DNA of 10,739 bases, taken from assembly GCA_021788515.1 (NCBI GenBank), contig JAJYKN010000011.1, forward strand, positions 1 through 10,739, read 5' to 3'. Under the pieces are notes generated by a model. The model saw only the letters and a program-made list of their open reading frames with translations, ran no database searches and was not told the origin of the DNA. The stretch comes from Nitrospirota bacterium (GTDB lineage Bacteria > Nitrospirota > UBA9217). Positions 5,956 through 10,739 of this stretch are shown here, one piece after another. Made by a program: the position numbers and the translations under genes. How positions within the stretch are numbered: position 1 is the first letter of the stretch; the number at the start of each line of letters is the position of its first letter.

Positions 5956-7005
5956 ATGACAATATCCCCCCTCAATATTAAGTCGCTGGTGCATGAAGAG
6001 TTGCAAGCCAGGATCGTCGAACTTGGCTTGAAAAAATACCGCGCCAACCAGATTCTTACCTGGATTTACACGCACCATGCCCGGTCATTCGACGAAATGA
6101 CGAACATCGCAAAAAAAGAGCGCGAGCTGCTGTCTTCGTTTTTTTTCATTTCCAGCCCGAAGATCGTCGGGACAGAAGTATCTTCCGACGGTACGAGAAA
6201 ATTTCTTTTTGAGCTTGAGGACAGGCATACCATTGAGAGCGTTTTGATTCCCGATGAGGAGCGGCAGACGCTCTGCATCTCTTCTCAGGTGGGCTGCCAG
6301 CAGGCCTGCCGGTTCTGTCTTACCGGACGAGGAGGGTTTGCGAGAAACCTCAAGGCCTATGAGATCTGGGATCAGGTCAAGGAAGTCTCAAACATCTTGC
6401 AGCAGGAAGGTTTGCGCGGCATTACCAATATTGTGCTCATGGGCATGGGTGAGCCGCTCGCAAACTTTGAGGAAGTGGTGAAAGCATTACAGGTGATTAC
6501 CCGGGAACCGGGGCTCGGATTTTCGCCTCGCCGCGTGACAATCTCGACCGACGGGCTCGTTCCGGAAATAGAACGGCTGGGGAAGTCCGGACTGAAAGTG
6601 AACCTGGCTGTATCGTTAAACGCCACGACCGACGAAGTGCGGGACAGGATCATGCCGGTGAACAAGCGCTATCCGATCAAGGAGCTTTTGTCTGCGTGCA
6701 AACGTTTCCCGCTCGAACCGAGGAGGCGGATCACCTTTGAATACGTCCTGTTGCGGGGTGTCAACGACAGGGAGGAGGATGCGTTCCGGCTCGCGAATCT
6801 GCTCCGGGGCATCAAGAGCAAGGTGAACCTCATCCCCTTCAATCCCTTTCCGGGAAGCGTGTTCCAGCGGCCCGATGATGCAGCGGTCCGGCGTTTTCAG
6901 AAAATCCTGCTGGACAACCACTACACCGCCCCGGTGCGCGAGTCGCGCGGACAAGACATTTCCGCGGCCTGCGGGCAACTCCGGGAAAAGGCAAGGGCGC
7001 TCTAG
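5956..7005 (+). CDS. rlmN: 23S rRNA (adenine2503-C2)-methyltransferase, radical SAM
   Basis: RlmN uses a radical-SAM mechanism to methylate C2 of A2503 in 23S rRNA and of A37 in some tRNAs. The 349-residue protein has normal length. The [4Fe-4S] cysteines are C114, C118 and C121 (VGCQQACRFCLTG, a Cx3Cx2C motif). C107 in QTLCISS matches the E. coli C118 that resolves the intermediate, and C339 in ISAACGQL matches the methyl-carrying C355. MGMGEPLANF (162-171) and ISTDGL are the SAM-binding GEP and later strand motifs. The N-terminal helical domain (KKYRANQILTWIYTH) is present. The ATG at 5956 fits this N-terminus; no strong Shine-Dalgarno is visible. It is transcribed divergently from the receiver operon and appears monocistronic. 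Confidence 0.95.
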   Translation: MTISPLNIKSLVHEELQARIVELGLKKYRANQILTWIYTHHARSFDEMTNIAKKERELLSSFFFISSPKIVGTEVSSDGTRKFLFELEDRHTIESVLIPDEERQTLCISSQVGCQQACRFCLTGRGGFARNLKAYEIWDQVKEVSNILQQEGLRGITNIVLMGMGEPLANFEEVVKALQVITREPGLGFSPRRVTISTDGLVPEIERLGKSGLKVNLAVSLNATTDEVRDRIMPVNKRYPIKELLSACKRFPLEPRRRITFEYVLLRGVNDREEDAFRLANLLRGIKSKVNLIPFNPFPGSVFQRPDDAAVRRFQKILLDNHYTAPVRESRGQDISAACGQLREKARAL

Positions 7006-7021
7006 TTCTACTGCTGTCCTT

Positions 7022-7043
7022 GATCGTACATGGATCGTACATG
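7022..7043. repeat. exact 11-bp tandem duplication
   Basis: GATCGTACATG occurs twice head to tail (7022-7032 and 7033-7043), starting 17 bases after the rlmN stop and near the left boundary of the restriction-modification island. Each unit contains GATC and GTAC. It may be a replication-slippage scar, a duplication left by recombination, or a paired protein-binding site. Confidence 0.5.
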
Positions 7044-7074
7044 CTATCTTAGGCTTGTCGTGAAGAACCCGGGA

Positions 7075-7821
7075 TTACATCGCGGCTTCCACAGCGATAT
7101 GTCCGGCAAGAGTTGTGACAAACGACTTAAGGCCCGTATCTTCGCCCATTTCAAAATATTCACCCGATTTGGATGCACGGCGAGGCGAGAGAATAACGGC
7201 GGCGGATGTATATAATCCTTCTCGCATCAGCTTCACACACAGGGTATTGAAACGATTTGCATACGAGGTGTTCCGAAACTCGGGGAATATGGGGAAATAA
7301 GGTGAAACGTCCGTGACCTGGCAGCGGAAAGATAGCGCGTCTTCGAGCAAGACAAGATAACCGACAAATGGCTGTCTGGTTCCTCTAAAAATATTCCCCC
7401 TGCACGCAGCACGCAACTCCATCGCCATGCTGAGAACTTCCTTGCGGCCCATGCCGACATGATTGGCGAGCAACTCACCTGGAACTGAATCTAATTTCAT
7501 GGCCGCGATCAGCCGCCCCTCATTTACTACCACGAGATCCCATGATTGGGCTGGTGAGAAATGCCCCGGAAGCGATACAGGTCGCCCCTGCTGCAAGACA
7601 TTCGCTCTCGTCAGTCCGTTGGCATAAACGATATCGGTAATAAGATCGGTGAACCCCTCCATACTACCGACCATCGGCTTCTTAGTGCCGGATTTCTTCC
7701 ATGTGCTCCAGAACTGCTTGACAGCGGAGCGGGCTTTAGTCTCATAACCAGCGAGATCAAGCAGCGTCTTCCGCTTTTTTATCATCGACTTCGATTTCGC
7801 TAGTTTTAGATTAATTGCCAT
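7075..7821 (-). CDS. PaeR7I/XhoI-family type II restriction endonuclease, active site apparently degenerate
   Basis: Belongs to the family that cuts CTCGAG. Landmarks I recognise are AVKQFW (33-38), MEGFTDLI (54-61), LPGHFSPAQSWDLVVVNEGR (84-103), RQPFVGYLVLLEDA (149-162), DVSPYFPIFPEF (171-182), SPRRASKSGEY (212-222) and SFVTTLAGHIAVEAA at the C-terminus; 248 residues is family length. In active members the WDL strand is followed by A-A-x-E-F-K-S-Q; here residues 107-112 read A-M-K-L-D-S, so the catalytic Glu and Lys are Lys109 and Asp111. The Asn-rich loop that normally follows is also replaced. The frame is intact, suggesting a protein retained without nuclease activity. GAGG lies about 10 bases before the ATG, and the previous small frame stops 5 bases upstream. 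No intact cognate methyltransferase is present. Confidence 0.85.
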   Translation of the reverse strand: MAINLKLAKSKSMIKKRKTLLDLAGYETKARSAVKQFWSTWKKSGTKKPMVGSMEGFTDLITDIVYANGLTRANVLQQGRPVSLPGHFSPAQSWDLVVVNEGRLIAAMKLDSVPGELLANHVGMGRKEVLSMAMELRAACRGNIFRGTRQPFVGYLVLLEDALSFRCQVTDVSPYFPIFPEFRNTSYANRFNTLCVKLMREGLYTSAAVILSPRRASKSGEYFEMGEDTGLKSFVTTLAGHIAVEAAM

Positions 7822-7826
7822 TATGT

Positions 7827-7952
7827 CTAATCCTCATAGGGACCCAGACTCGGCAAAAACTTGAGTTCCTTGCCATTCGACAGCATAACCGGAAACCGTT
7901 GCATCTTACGCTCTTTGCCAGAGCGCTTTTCCAATGCTTTTACGGTTTGCAT
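7827..7952 (-). CDS. 41-codon small ORF or gene remnant upstream of the PaeR7I-like nuclease
   Basis: From the ATG at 7952 it reads MQTVKALEKRSGKERKMQRF, then PVMLSNGKELKFLPSLGPYED and a TAG. The frame is open upstream to 7973. The segment looks like real protein (alternating strand pattern after a basic helix), and its stop lies 5 bases before the nuclease start, with GAGG of its last codons serving as that gene's ribosome site. It could be the surviving 3' end of the lost methyltransferase gene, a piece of a BsuBI/PstI-type endonuclease (a faint resemblance in FPVMLSNGKEL), or a small leader gene. No good ribosome site precedes its ATG. I cannot choose between these. Confidence 0.4.
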   Translation of the reverse strand: MQTVKALEKRSGKERKMQRFPVMLSNGKELKFLPSLGPYED

Positions 7953-8016
7953 ACGCGTGCTTTCATCGATTCTCTAAAATGAAGCCCGTTCCTTTTCCAA
8001 ATATTCGCTATGTCGC

Positions 8017-8044
8017 TTGACACAAAACCGGAATCTGATAGAAT
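8017..8044 (+). promoter_or_regulatory. strong sigma70-type promoter of the PD-(D/E)xK nuclease gene
   Basis: TTGACA (8017-8022), a 16-base spacer and TAGAAT (8039-8044, five of six consensus bases). Transcription should start near 8051, giving a leader of about 56 bases before the ATG at 8107. This is a nearly consensus promoter for a nuclease gene, so repression by a partner protein would be expected. Confidence 0.65.
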
Positions 8045-8066
8045 CCCCCGTGTGATCCTTAACTTC

Positions 8067-8074
8067 TCACGTGA
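8067..8074. promoter_or_regulatory. palindrome TCACGTGA in the nuclease leader
   Basis: A perfect 8-base palindrome about 16 bases downstream of the predicted start of transcription and 33 bases before the start codon. It is well placed as an operator for the small HTH protein of the cassette or another repressor, but a single 8-base palindrome can occur by chance. Confidence 0.25.
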
Positions 8075-8106
8075 TCTCCATATTGTTCAATCAAAGAGGA
8101 GAAGAT

Positions 8107-8706
8107 ATGTCGCCAGATGAACGTAAAAGCATTCTGAAACGATGGGACCTGACTGAGCAGGAGCTTACAGAAATCATCCAGCAGAACCCGAGCATGCGTG
8201 GCCTCATGCTCGGTTATATCGCTGAATACAAACTGAGAAAGATGCACTTTTCCAGTCCGCGCTATGAGAATGTTCACAAGGCCGACGACCATGACCGAAG
8301 CCGAAAAAGCGATCTCATCGTCACGTACAAAGGCAAGAACTTTACAGTAGAGTGCAAGTCCCTCCAAACGAACAGCATTAAAACGACGGAAGCCGGATAC
8401 ATCGGCAAGTATCAATGCGACGCCAGCGACCGGCGCAAGATCAAGGTTGGGAGCAAGACTGTCGAGACCACCTGCCTGCTGGTAGGCGAATTCGACATCA
8501 TCGCCGTGAACCTTTTCTCGTTCGAGGAGAAGTGGCGTTTCGCTTTCGCGCTGAACGACGACCTCCCGCGCAGCACGTTCCGGAACTACCCTCCCGCCAT
8601 TCGGCGGAAGCTTCTCGCAACACTAATGCCGGTGTCGTGGCCTTTGCAACCTCCGTATATTGCAAGTCCAGTTCCCCTTCTCGAACATCTGTTAAATCGC
8701 GCATGA
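8107..8706 (+). CDS. PD-(D/E)xK restriction endonuclease-like protein (199 aa)
   Basis: Predicted Mg2+-dependent DNA nuclease. The core is KSDLIVTYKGKNFTVECKSL: D69, then E82-C-K84, a textbook D...ExK. An N-terminal helix with GYIAEYKL (36-43) could supply a further acidic residue (E40). Further conserved-looking blocks are HKADDHDRSRKSD, KYQCDASDRRKIK, TTCLLVGEFDIIAVNLF and EKWRFAFALNDDLPRS. I recall related proteins beside DNA methylases, but cannot name a prototype enzyme or recognition site. The ATG at 8107 is chosen because AGAGGAG ends five bases before it and a strong promoter lies upstream; the GTG at 8071 is poorer. It faces the methyltransferase, and the two reading frames overlap by about 209 bases at their 3' ends. 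Product: a probable type II restriction enzyme paired with that methylase. Confidence 0.75.
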   Translation: MSPDERKSILKRWDLTEQELTEIIQQNPSMRGLMLGYIAEYKLRKMHFSSPRYENVHKADDHDRSRKSDLIVTYKGKNFTVECKSLQTNSIKTTEAGYIGKYQCDASDRRKIKVGSKTVETTCLLVGEFDIIAVNLFSFEEKWRFAFALNDDLPRSTFRNYPPAIRRKLLATLMPVSWPLQPPYIASPVPLLEHLLNRA

Positions 8707-9406
8707 TGTTGATCGAGTTCAGCTTGGACTTTGTCGCGCCGAGCTGGCAAACCAAAAAGTACGAGTGGTTCTTTCTCGCGTGCAATTGTTTGATCACTCT
8801 TGTTACGCCCGGCTTGTTACGCCGTATCATGACGAAAATATCCTTCGCATAGAACCCCAGGCGCATGAAGTTCAGAATGATCTCGATGTGGGTCATGCGC
8901 TGGATCCCCGCGCTCACTTCGTCCTGACACTTCACGATCAAGACCCCGTGACGTTTCAGAACCCGTTTGGCCTCGATGGCCGCCTGCACGTAAAGCTCAA
9001 GTACCGCGTCATGCCATTTATTAGCGAGCGCGGACGGCCTGTCGCCATTCGAGTAATGGTCGCGGAACGAGGAATGCGTCCCGTTGCCAGCAAAGGAATT
9101 ATCGCTTCGGAAAAGACCCTCCATGTAGGGTGGGTCGAGCACAACGCAGTCGAGCTCGCCGTCGCCATAGGGCAAATGTCGGCAATCGACCCCTGACTTC
9201 AAATCAGATGGCAGCAGCTTGTATTCAGTCGCTGGGATGCTCTTCCAGAACACGCCCTTACCGTAGGTCACGTCCGCGACTTTAGAGCCTGAGGGAACAT
9301 GGAGCCGCAGCACGTGCGGGAACACCTCGCTGTTGTCGCCGTTGTACGCGGAAAACACGAGTTCCGTCGTTGCCCTGCCAGCCGGTGATTTTCTCTTCAT
9401 TTTCAT
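8498..9406 (-). CDS. DNA methyltransferase (amino-type, DPPY), with an unusual C-terminal tail
   Basis: SAM-dependent adenine-N6 or cytosine-N4 methyltransferase. SAM motif I is VADVTYGKGVFW (43-54) and catalytic motif IV DPPY (91-94), about 45 residues apart and in the order I-IV. There is then a helix-rich segment (LYVQAAIEAKRVLKRHGVLI, 138-157) and a terminal strand HSYFLVCQ (214-221), where such folds normally end. Only a small insert is available for target recognition, so the domain is compact. The frame continues 81 more residues, from about residue 234 antisense to the opposing nuclease gene; the end is Arg/Ser/Gly-rich (GGRRSARKRN) and looks uncoded by selection. The ATG at 9406 (or 9400) has no ribosome site but sits at the predicted transcription start. 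The HTH gene lies 36 bases upstream. It is the likely protector against the opposing nuclease. Confidence 0.85.
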   Translation of the reverse strand: MKMKRKSPAGRATTELVFSAYNGDNSEVFPHVLRLHVPSGSKVADVTYGKGVFWKSIPATEYKLLPSDLKSGVDCRHLPYGDGELDCVVLDPPYMEGLFRSDNSFAGNGTHSSFRDHYSNGDRPSALANKWHDAVLELYVQAAIEAKRVLKRHGVLIVKCQDEVSAGIQRMTHIEIILNFMRLGFYAKDIFVMIRRNKPGVTRVIKQLHARKNHSYFLVCQLGATKSKLNSINIMRDLTDVREGELDLQYTEVAKATTPALVLREASAEWREGSSGTCCAGGRRSARKRNATSPRTRKGSRR

Positions 9407-9412
9407 GTGCGG

Positions 9413-9441
9413 ATTATACTAAATTACTAGCGCAAACGCAA
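9413..9441 (-). promoter_or_regulatory. promoter predicted to give a leaderless methyltransferase mRNA
   Basis: On the minus strand TTGCGT (9441-9436), a 17-base spacer and a perfect TATAAT (9418-9413). The start of transcription would fall at about 9406, the A of the methyltransferase ATG, and no Shine-Dalgarno is present. The promoter overlaps the gap and the very end of the HTH gene, so the methylase could be made independently of it. Confidence 0.5.
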
Positions 9442-9442
9442 G

Positions 9443-9634
9443 TTATTTTTTAGGGGGTCTGCCCGCCTTCTTTTTACCGCTCGATGCGTATTGCTTCAAC
9501 TCGCTCTCGGGTATAAGGTGGTCCCGCCCGAACTTCTCCGACTTGATGCGCTTTTCAATTATCAGTTGACGGACCCTTCCCGCCGTCACCTTGAGATACG
9601 CCGCTGCGCTTTCAGTTGTATGAAGTTTGGACAT
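9443..9634 (-). CDS. excisionase/MerR-like helix-turn-helix protein (63 aa)
   Basis: Small predicted DNA-binding regulator. From the ATG at 9634 it reads MSKLHTTESAAAYLKVTAGR, then VRQLIIEKRIKSEKFGRDHL with IPESELKQY. This is the helix-turn-helix and wing of the excisionase/AlpA-like family that reads x-TTESAAAYL-x-V-x(2)-GRVRQLI. The tail KKKAGRPPKK is AT-hook-like. The start lies one base after the stop of the truncated methyltransferase frame (TAATATG), with no proper ribosome site, so its translation may be coupled to that fragment. It precedes the methyltransferase by 36 bases. In such cassettes a small HTH protein typically controls the timing of methylase and nuclease expression; that role is inferred here. 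An alternative is an excisionase left from an integrated element. Confidence 0.8.
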   Translation of the reverse strand: MSKLHTTESAAAYLKVTAGRVRQLIIEKRIKSEKFGRDHLIPESELKQYASSGKKKAGRPPKK

Positions 9635-9635
9635 A

Positions 9636-9839
9636 TTACGACGCAAACAGAACCCCCACCCCGGCCCCGGGATCGAGAATCCGTACCTCAAGCCCCATGT
9701 GTTGAAACAACGATGCCATATACTGCGCGATCAAGGCAGGCGTGAAGAACAGCCCGATCTTCGATCGTTCGCTACGGTCGGTAGTGCCGTTCAACGATTT
9801 GCGGCCACCATCTAAGGTATTTGTCAGTTTCACAGTCAT
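9636..9839 (-). pseudogene. 5' fragment of a PaeR7I/XhoI-class N6-adenine DNA methyltransferase
   Basis: The 67 codons hold the start of a gamma-class (Eco57I-like) N6-adenine methyltransferase: KIGLFFTPALIAQYMASLF (27-45, motif X, normally GQFFTP/GQFMTP) and RILDPGAGVG (53-62, SAM motif I). Full enzymes of this class exceed 400 residues and carry an NPPY motif, absent here. The coding match ends at VGVLFAS and a TAA, one base before the HTH gene. M.PaeR7I and M.XhoI belong to this class, and the XhoI-type nuclease lies on the same strand at 7075, so this is likely the front of its lost methylase. It cannot methylate as it stands, but its transcription and translation may still feed the HTH gene. 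Confidence 0.75.
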
Positions 9840-9866
9840 AGCAATTATTTGGCCTTAAAGCACGAT

Positions 9867-10043
9867 TCAAGACGCGACCCTATAGGCTCTTGTCCCGCTC
9901 GGAAGCAATTCTCGAAGATCAGCCTCGGCAATATTCATCCGCTTGGCAATGATTTCCCTCGCCTCTTTCATGGGATGCTCTTTGCCGTCAGCGGCCACGT
10001 CCAGCAAAGGCTTGAAGAAAGACTGGAAATCAGGAACTGCCAT
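9867..10043 (-). pseudogene. N-terminal fragment of an Mrr-type restriction protein (58 codons)
   Basis: From the ATG at 10043, with AAGGAG seven bases upstream, the frame reads MAVPDFQSFFKPLLDVAADG, then KEHPMKEAREIIAKRMNIAE and ADLRELLPSGTRAYRVAS before TGA. The first 50 residues match the Mrr N-terminal winged-helix domain (MxVPDFQxFxLPLL, A.DG.EHx..EA...IA, L.ELLPSG). A complete domain continues through a NRVxWAxxYLxxAGL block to a PD-(D/E)xK catalytic domain near 300 residues in all; neither is present. It is therefore a truncated remnant, though the ribosome site is intact and a 58-residue DNA-binding peptide could still be made. It lies between the hicAB terminator and the methyltransferase fragment. 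Confidence 0.75.
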
Positions 10044-10094
10044 GATCGATCTCCTTAATTGCTTATTGCATTACATATCAGTTGGATTTCTGCG

Positions 10095-10140
10095 AAAAGA
10101 AAAAGCCGGTCAAAAAGGAATTAACTCATTCCCAACCGGC
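10095..10140 (-). terminator. intrinsic terminator downstream of hicAB
   Basis: Reading the minus strand, GCCGGT (10140-10135) pairs with ACCGGC (10110-10105), an inner GGAAT/ATTCC stem strengthens the hairpin, and TTTTTCTTTT (10104-10095) follows directly. It is correctly placed to end the hicAB transcript, 33 bases after hicB. Confidence 0.65.
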
Positions 10141-10173
10141 CTTGCGGTATTCTCTCCATGGCAGATCCCGCTT

Positions 10174-10386
10174 TCACGCATACATCAGGCGCTGTCCTCT
10201 CGGCGTTGGAACGATATCTCCGAATTCGCGCGCAGTCTCGATCCACAGCCGGATGGCCTCTTTGGCATTAGCCAGGGCCAGTTCCTGCGTATCTCCATGT
10301 GCCATACACCCCGGCAACTCAGGCACCTCGACGATAAAAATCTTGTCTTCCTCGCTCCAGTAAAGAATGATTTCATATTTATCCAT
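10174..10386 (-). CDS. hicB: HicB-family antitoxin (70 aa)
   Basis: Antitoxin of a type II HicAB module; it binds and blocks the HicA RNase. From the ATG at 10386 it reads MDKYEIILYWSEEDKIFIVE, then VPELPGCMAHGDTQELALAN and a helix AKEAIRLWIETAREFG. This is the partial RNase H fold of HicB (E-x-D-x-F-x-V-E-V-P-E-L-P-G-C-x-A-x-G-D-T). At 70 residues it lacks the C-terminal DNA-binding domain of longer HicB proteins, so it may not autoregulate alone. GAGGTGAG lies before the ATG, and the gene overlaps the end of hicA by 8 bases (ATGGATAA). The frame could start at 10395, but the ribosome site supports 10386. Confidence 0.9.
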   Translation of the reverse strand: MDKYEIILYWSEEDKIFIVEVPELPGCMAHGDTQELALANAKEAIRLWIETAREFGDIVPTPRGQRLMYA

Positions 10387-10639
10387 GGGTCTCACCTCGT
10401 AGCTTATACCGCAGGATCATGGCTCGCACCTGGCGGACTTGATACACTTTCGCCTTGCCGCCGTCCCGTTGAAGGTTAATCCGCTCTTCCACACCTTGTT
10501 TTCTGAAGATATGGTGACTTCCCCGCACGCGCATATCGAATCCCATCTGGACCAGAAGCCGGCACAATTCGTCAAAATCGATGTTCGCATCGGAACTGCC
10601 CAGCAGTATTTGCTCCAACAGTTTTTCGTATTTGCCCAT
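10379..10639 (-). CDS. hicA: HicA-family toxin (86 aa)
   Basis: mRNA interferase of the HicAB toxin-antitoxin family with a double-stranded-RNA-binding-like fold. Landmarks are the DFDELCRLLVQMGFDMR helix, RGSHHIFRKQG with the catalytic histidine region, and KVYQVRQVRAMI. At 86 residues it is typical length, with an N-terminal helix (KYEKLLEQILLGSSD) somewhat longer than in the shortest members. It precedes hicB and overlaps it by 8 bases, the classical toxin-first order. The ribosome site before the ATG at 10639 is weak (GAG two bases away), which would keep toxin production low. No residue that I would consider essential is missing, so the module is probably functional. Confidence 0.9.
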   Translation of the reverse strand: MGKYEKLLEQILLGSSDANIDFDELCRLLVQMGFDMRVRGSHHIFRKQGVEERINLQRDGGKAKVYQVRQVRAMILRYKLRGETHG

Positions 10640-10739
10640 GCTCGTTAATCAGCACTCTATAAGTTAAACTATCATATTTGGCTTATCAATTCAAGCGGTT
10701 CATTGGCACTTCTAATATCCGACTACAGCGAATCGAGGA
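10640..10739. other. upstream region of hicAB
   Basis: 100 AT-rich bases at the right edge without a gene. Weak -10-like strings (TATGAT, TTATAGAG) occur on the minus strand, but no -35/-10 pair at normal spacing convinces me. Confidence 0.25.

Noticed and set aside
5734..6078. N-terminal extension of the second response regulator
   Set aside because: The receiver fold begins at the ATG at 5733, which has a good ribosome site; the extension is antisense to rlmN at its far end.
8071..8106. GTG start at 8071 for the PD-(D/E)xK nuclease
   Set aside because: The AGAGGAG ribosome site lies inside that extension and points to the ATG at 8107.
8415..8852. Plus-strand frame 8415-8852 as a separate gene
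   Set aside because: It is an out-of-frame shadow of the nuclease and methylase genes, Arg/His-rich and without motifs.
9635..9691. N-terminal extension of the HTH protein
   Set aside because: The extra residues are an alternate-frame reading of the methylase motif I region; the HTH family starts at MSKLHTTESA.
7006..10739. CRISPR array, transposase or integrase in the island
   Set aside because: I saw no regularly spaced repeats and no DDE, tyrosine or serine recombinase motifs on either strand. The excisionase-like HTH alone does not prove an integrative element.

Overview
The window looks like a chromosomal piece from an anaerobic, probably acetyl-CoA-pathway-bearing bacterium. The carbon monoxide dehydrogenase maturation ATPase, the folate enzymes and the flavin/iron-sulfur/MvhD-like oxidoreductase suggest a Desulfobacterota- or Nitrospirota-like lineage. 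That placement is inference from gene content; nothing here is a phylogenetic marker that I could align.

Left half (1-4622), all on the minus strand: cooC with its own good promoter, then a 5-formyltetrahydrofolate cyclo-ligase, a GTP cyclohydrolase I (folE) broken by a one-base frameshift, a 696-residue GltD-like FAD oxidoreductase fused to ferredoxin and MvhD-like domains, and at the left edge a small antitoxin followed by the first codons of its probable toxin. The theme is one-carbon metabolism and electron transfer. Two families of degenerate inverted or tandem intergenic repeats lie between these genes. The middle (4623-7005) holds a palindrome-bearing intergenic stretch, two stand-alone receiver-domain response regulators on the minus strand, and rlmN divergently on the plus strand.

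Right half (7006-10739) is a restriction-modification and toxin-antitoxin island showing layers of gain and decay. On the minus strand it carries hicA-hicB with a terminator, a 58-residue fragment of an Mrr N-terminal domain, a 67-residue fragment of an Eco57I/PaeR7I-class adenine methyltransferase, a small helix-turn-helix gene and a DPPY DNA methyltransferase. A PD-(D/E)xK nuclease gene faces the methyltransferase on the plus strand. Beyond it, again on the minus strand, come a 41-codon small ORF and a PaeR7I/XhoI-family endonuclease whose predicted catalytic E-x-K is replaced.

The simplest reading is that a compact three-gene R-M cassette (HTH, methyltransferase, opposing nuclease) sits inside an older PaeR7I/XhoI-type R-M locus. 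Most of the older methyltransferase gene was lost, and its endonuclease survives in a form that looks catalytically dead. Each step of that reading is argued separately in the findings.
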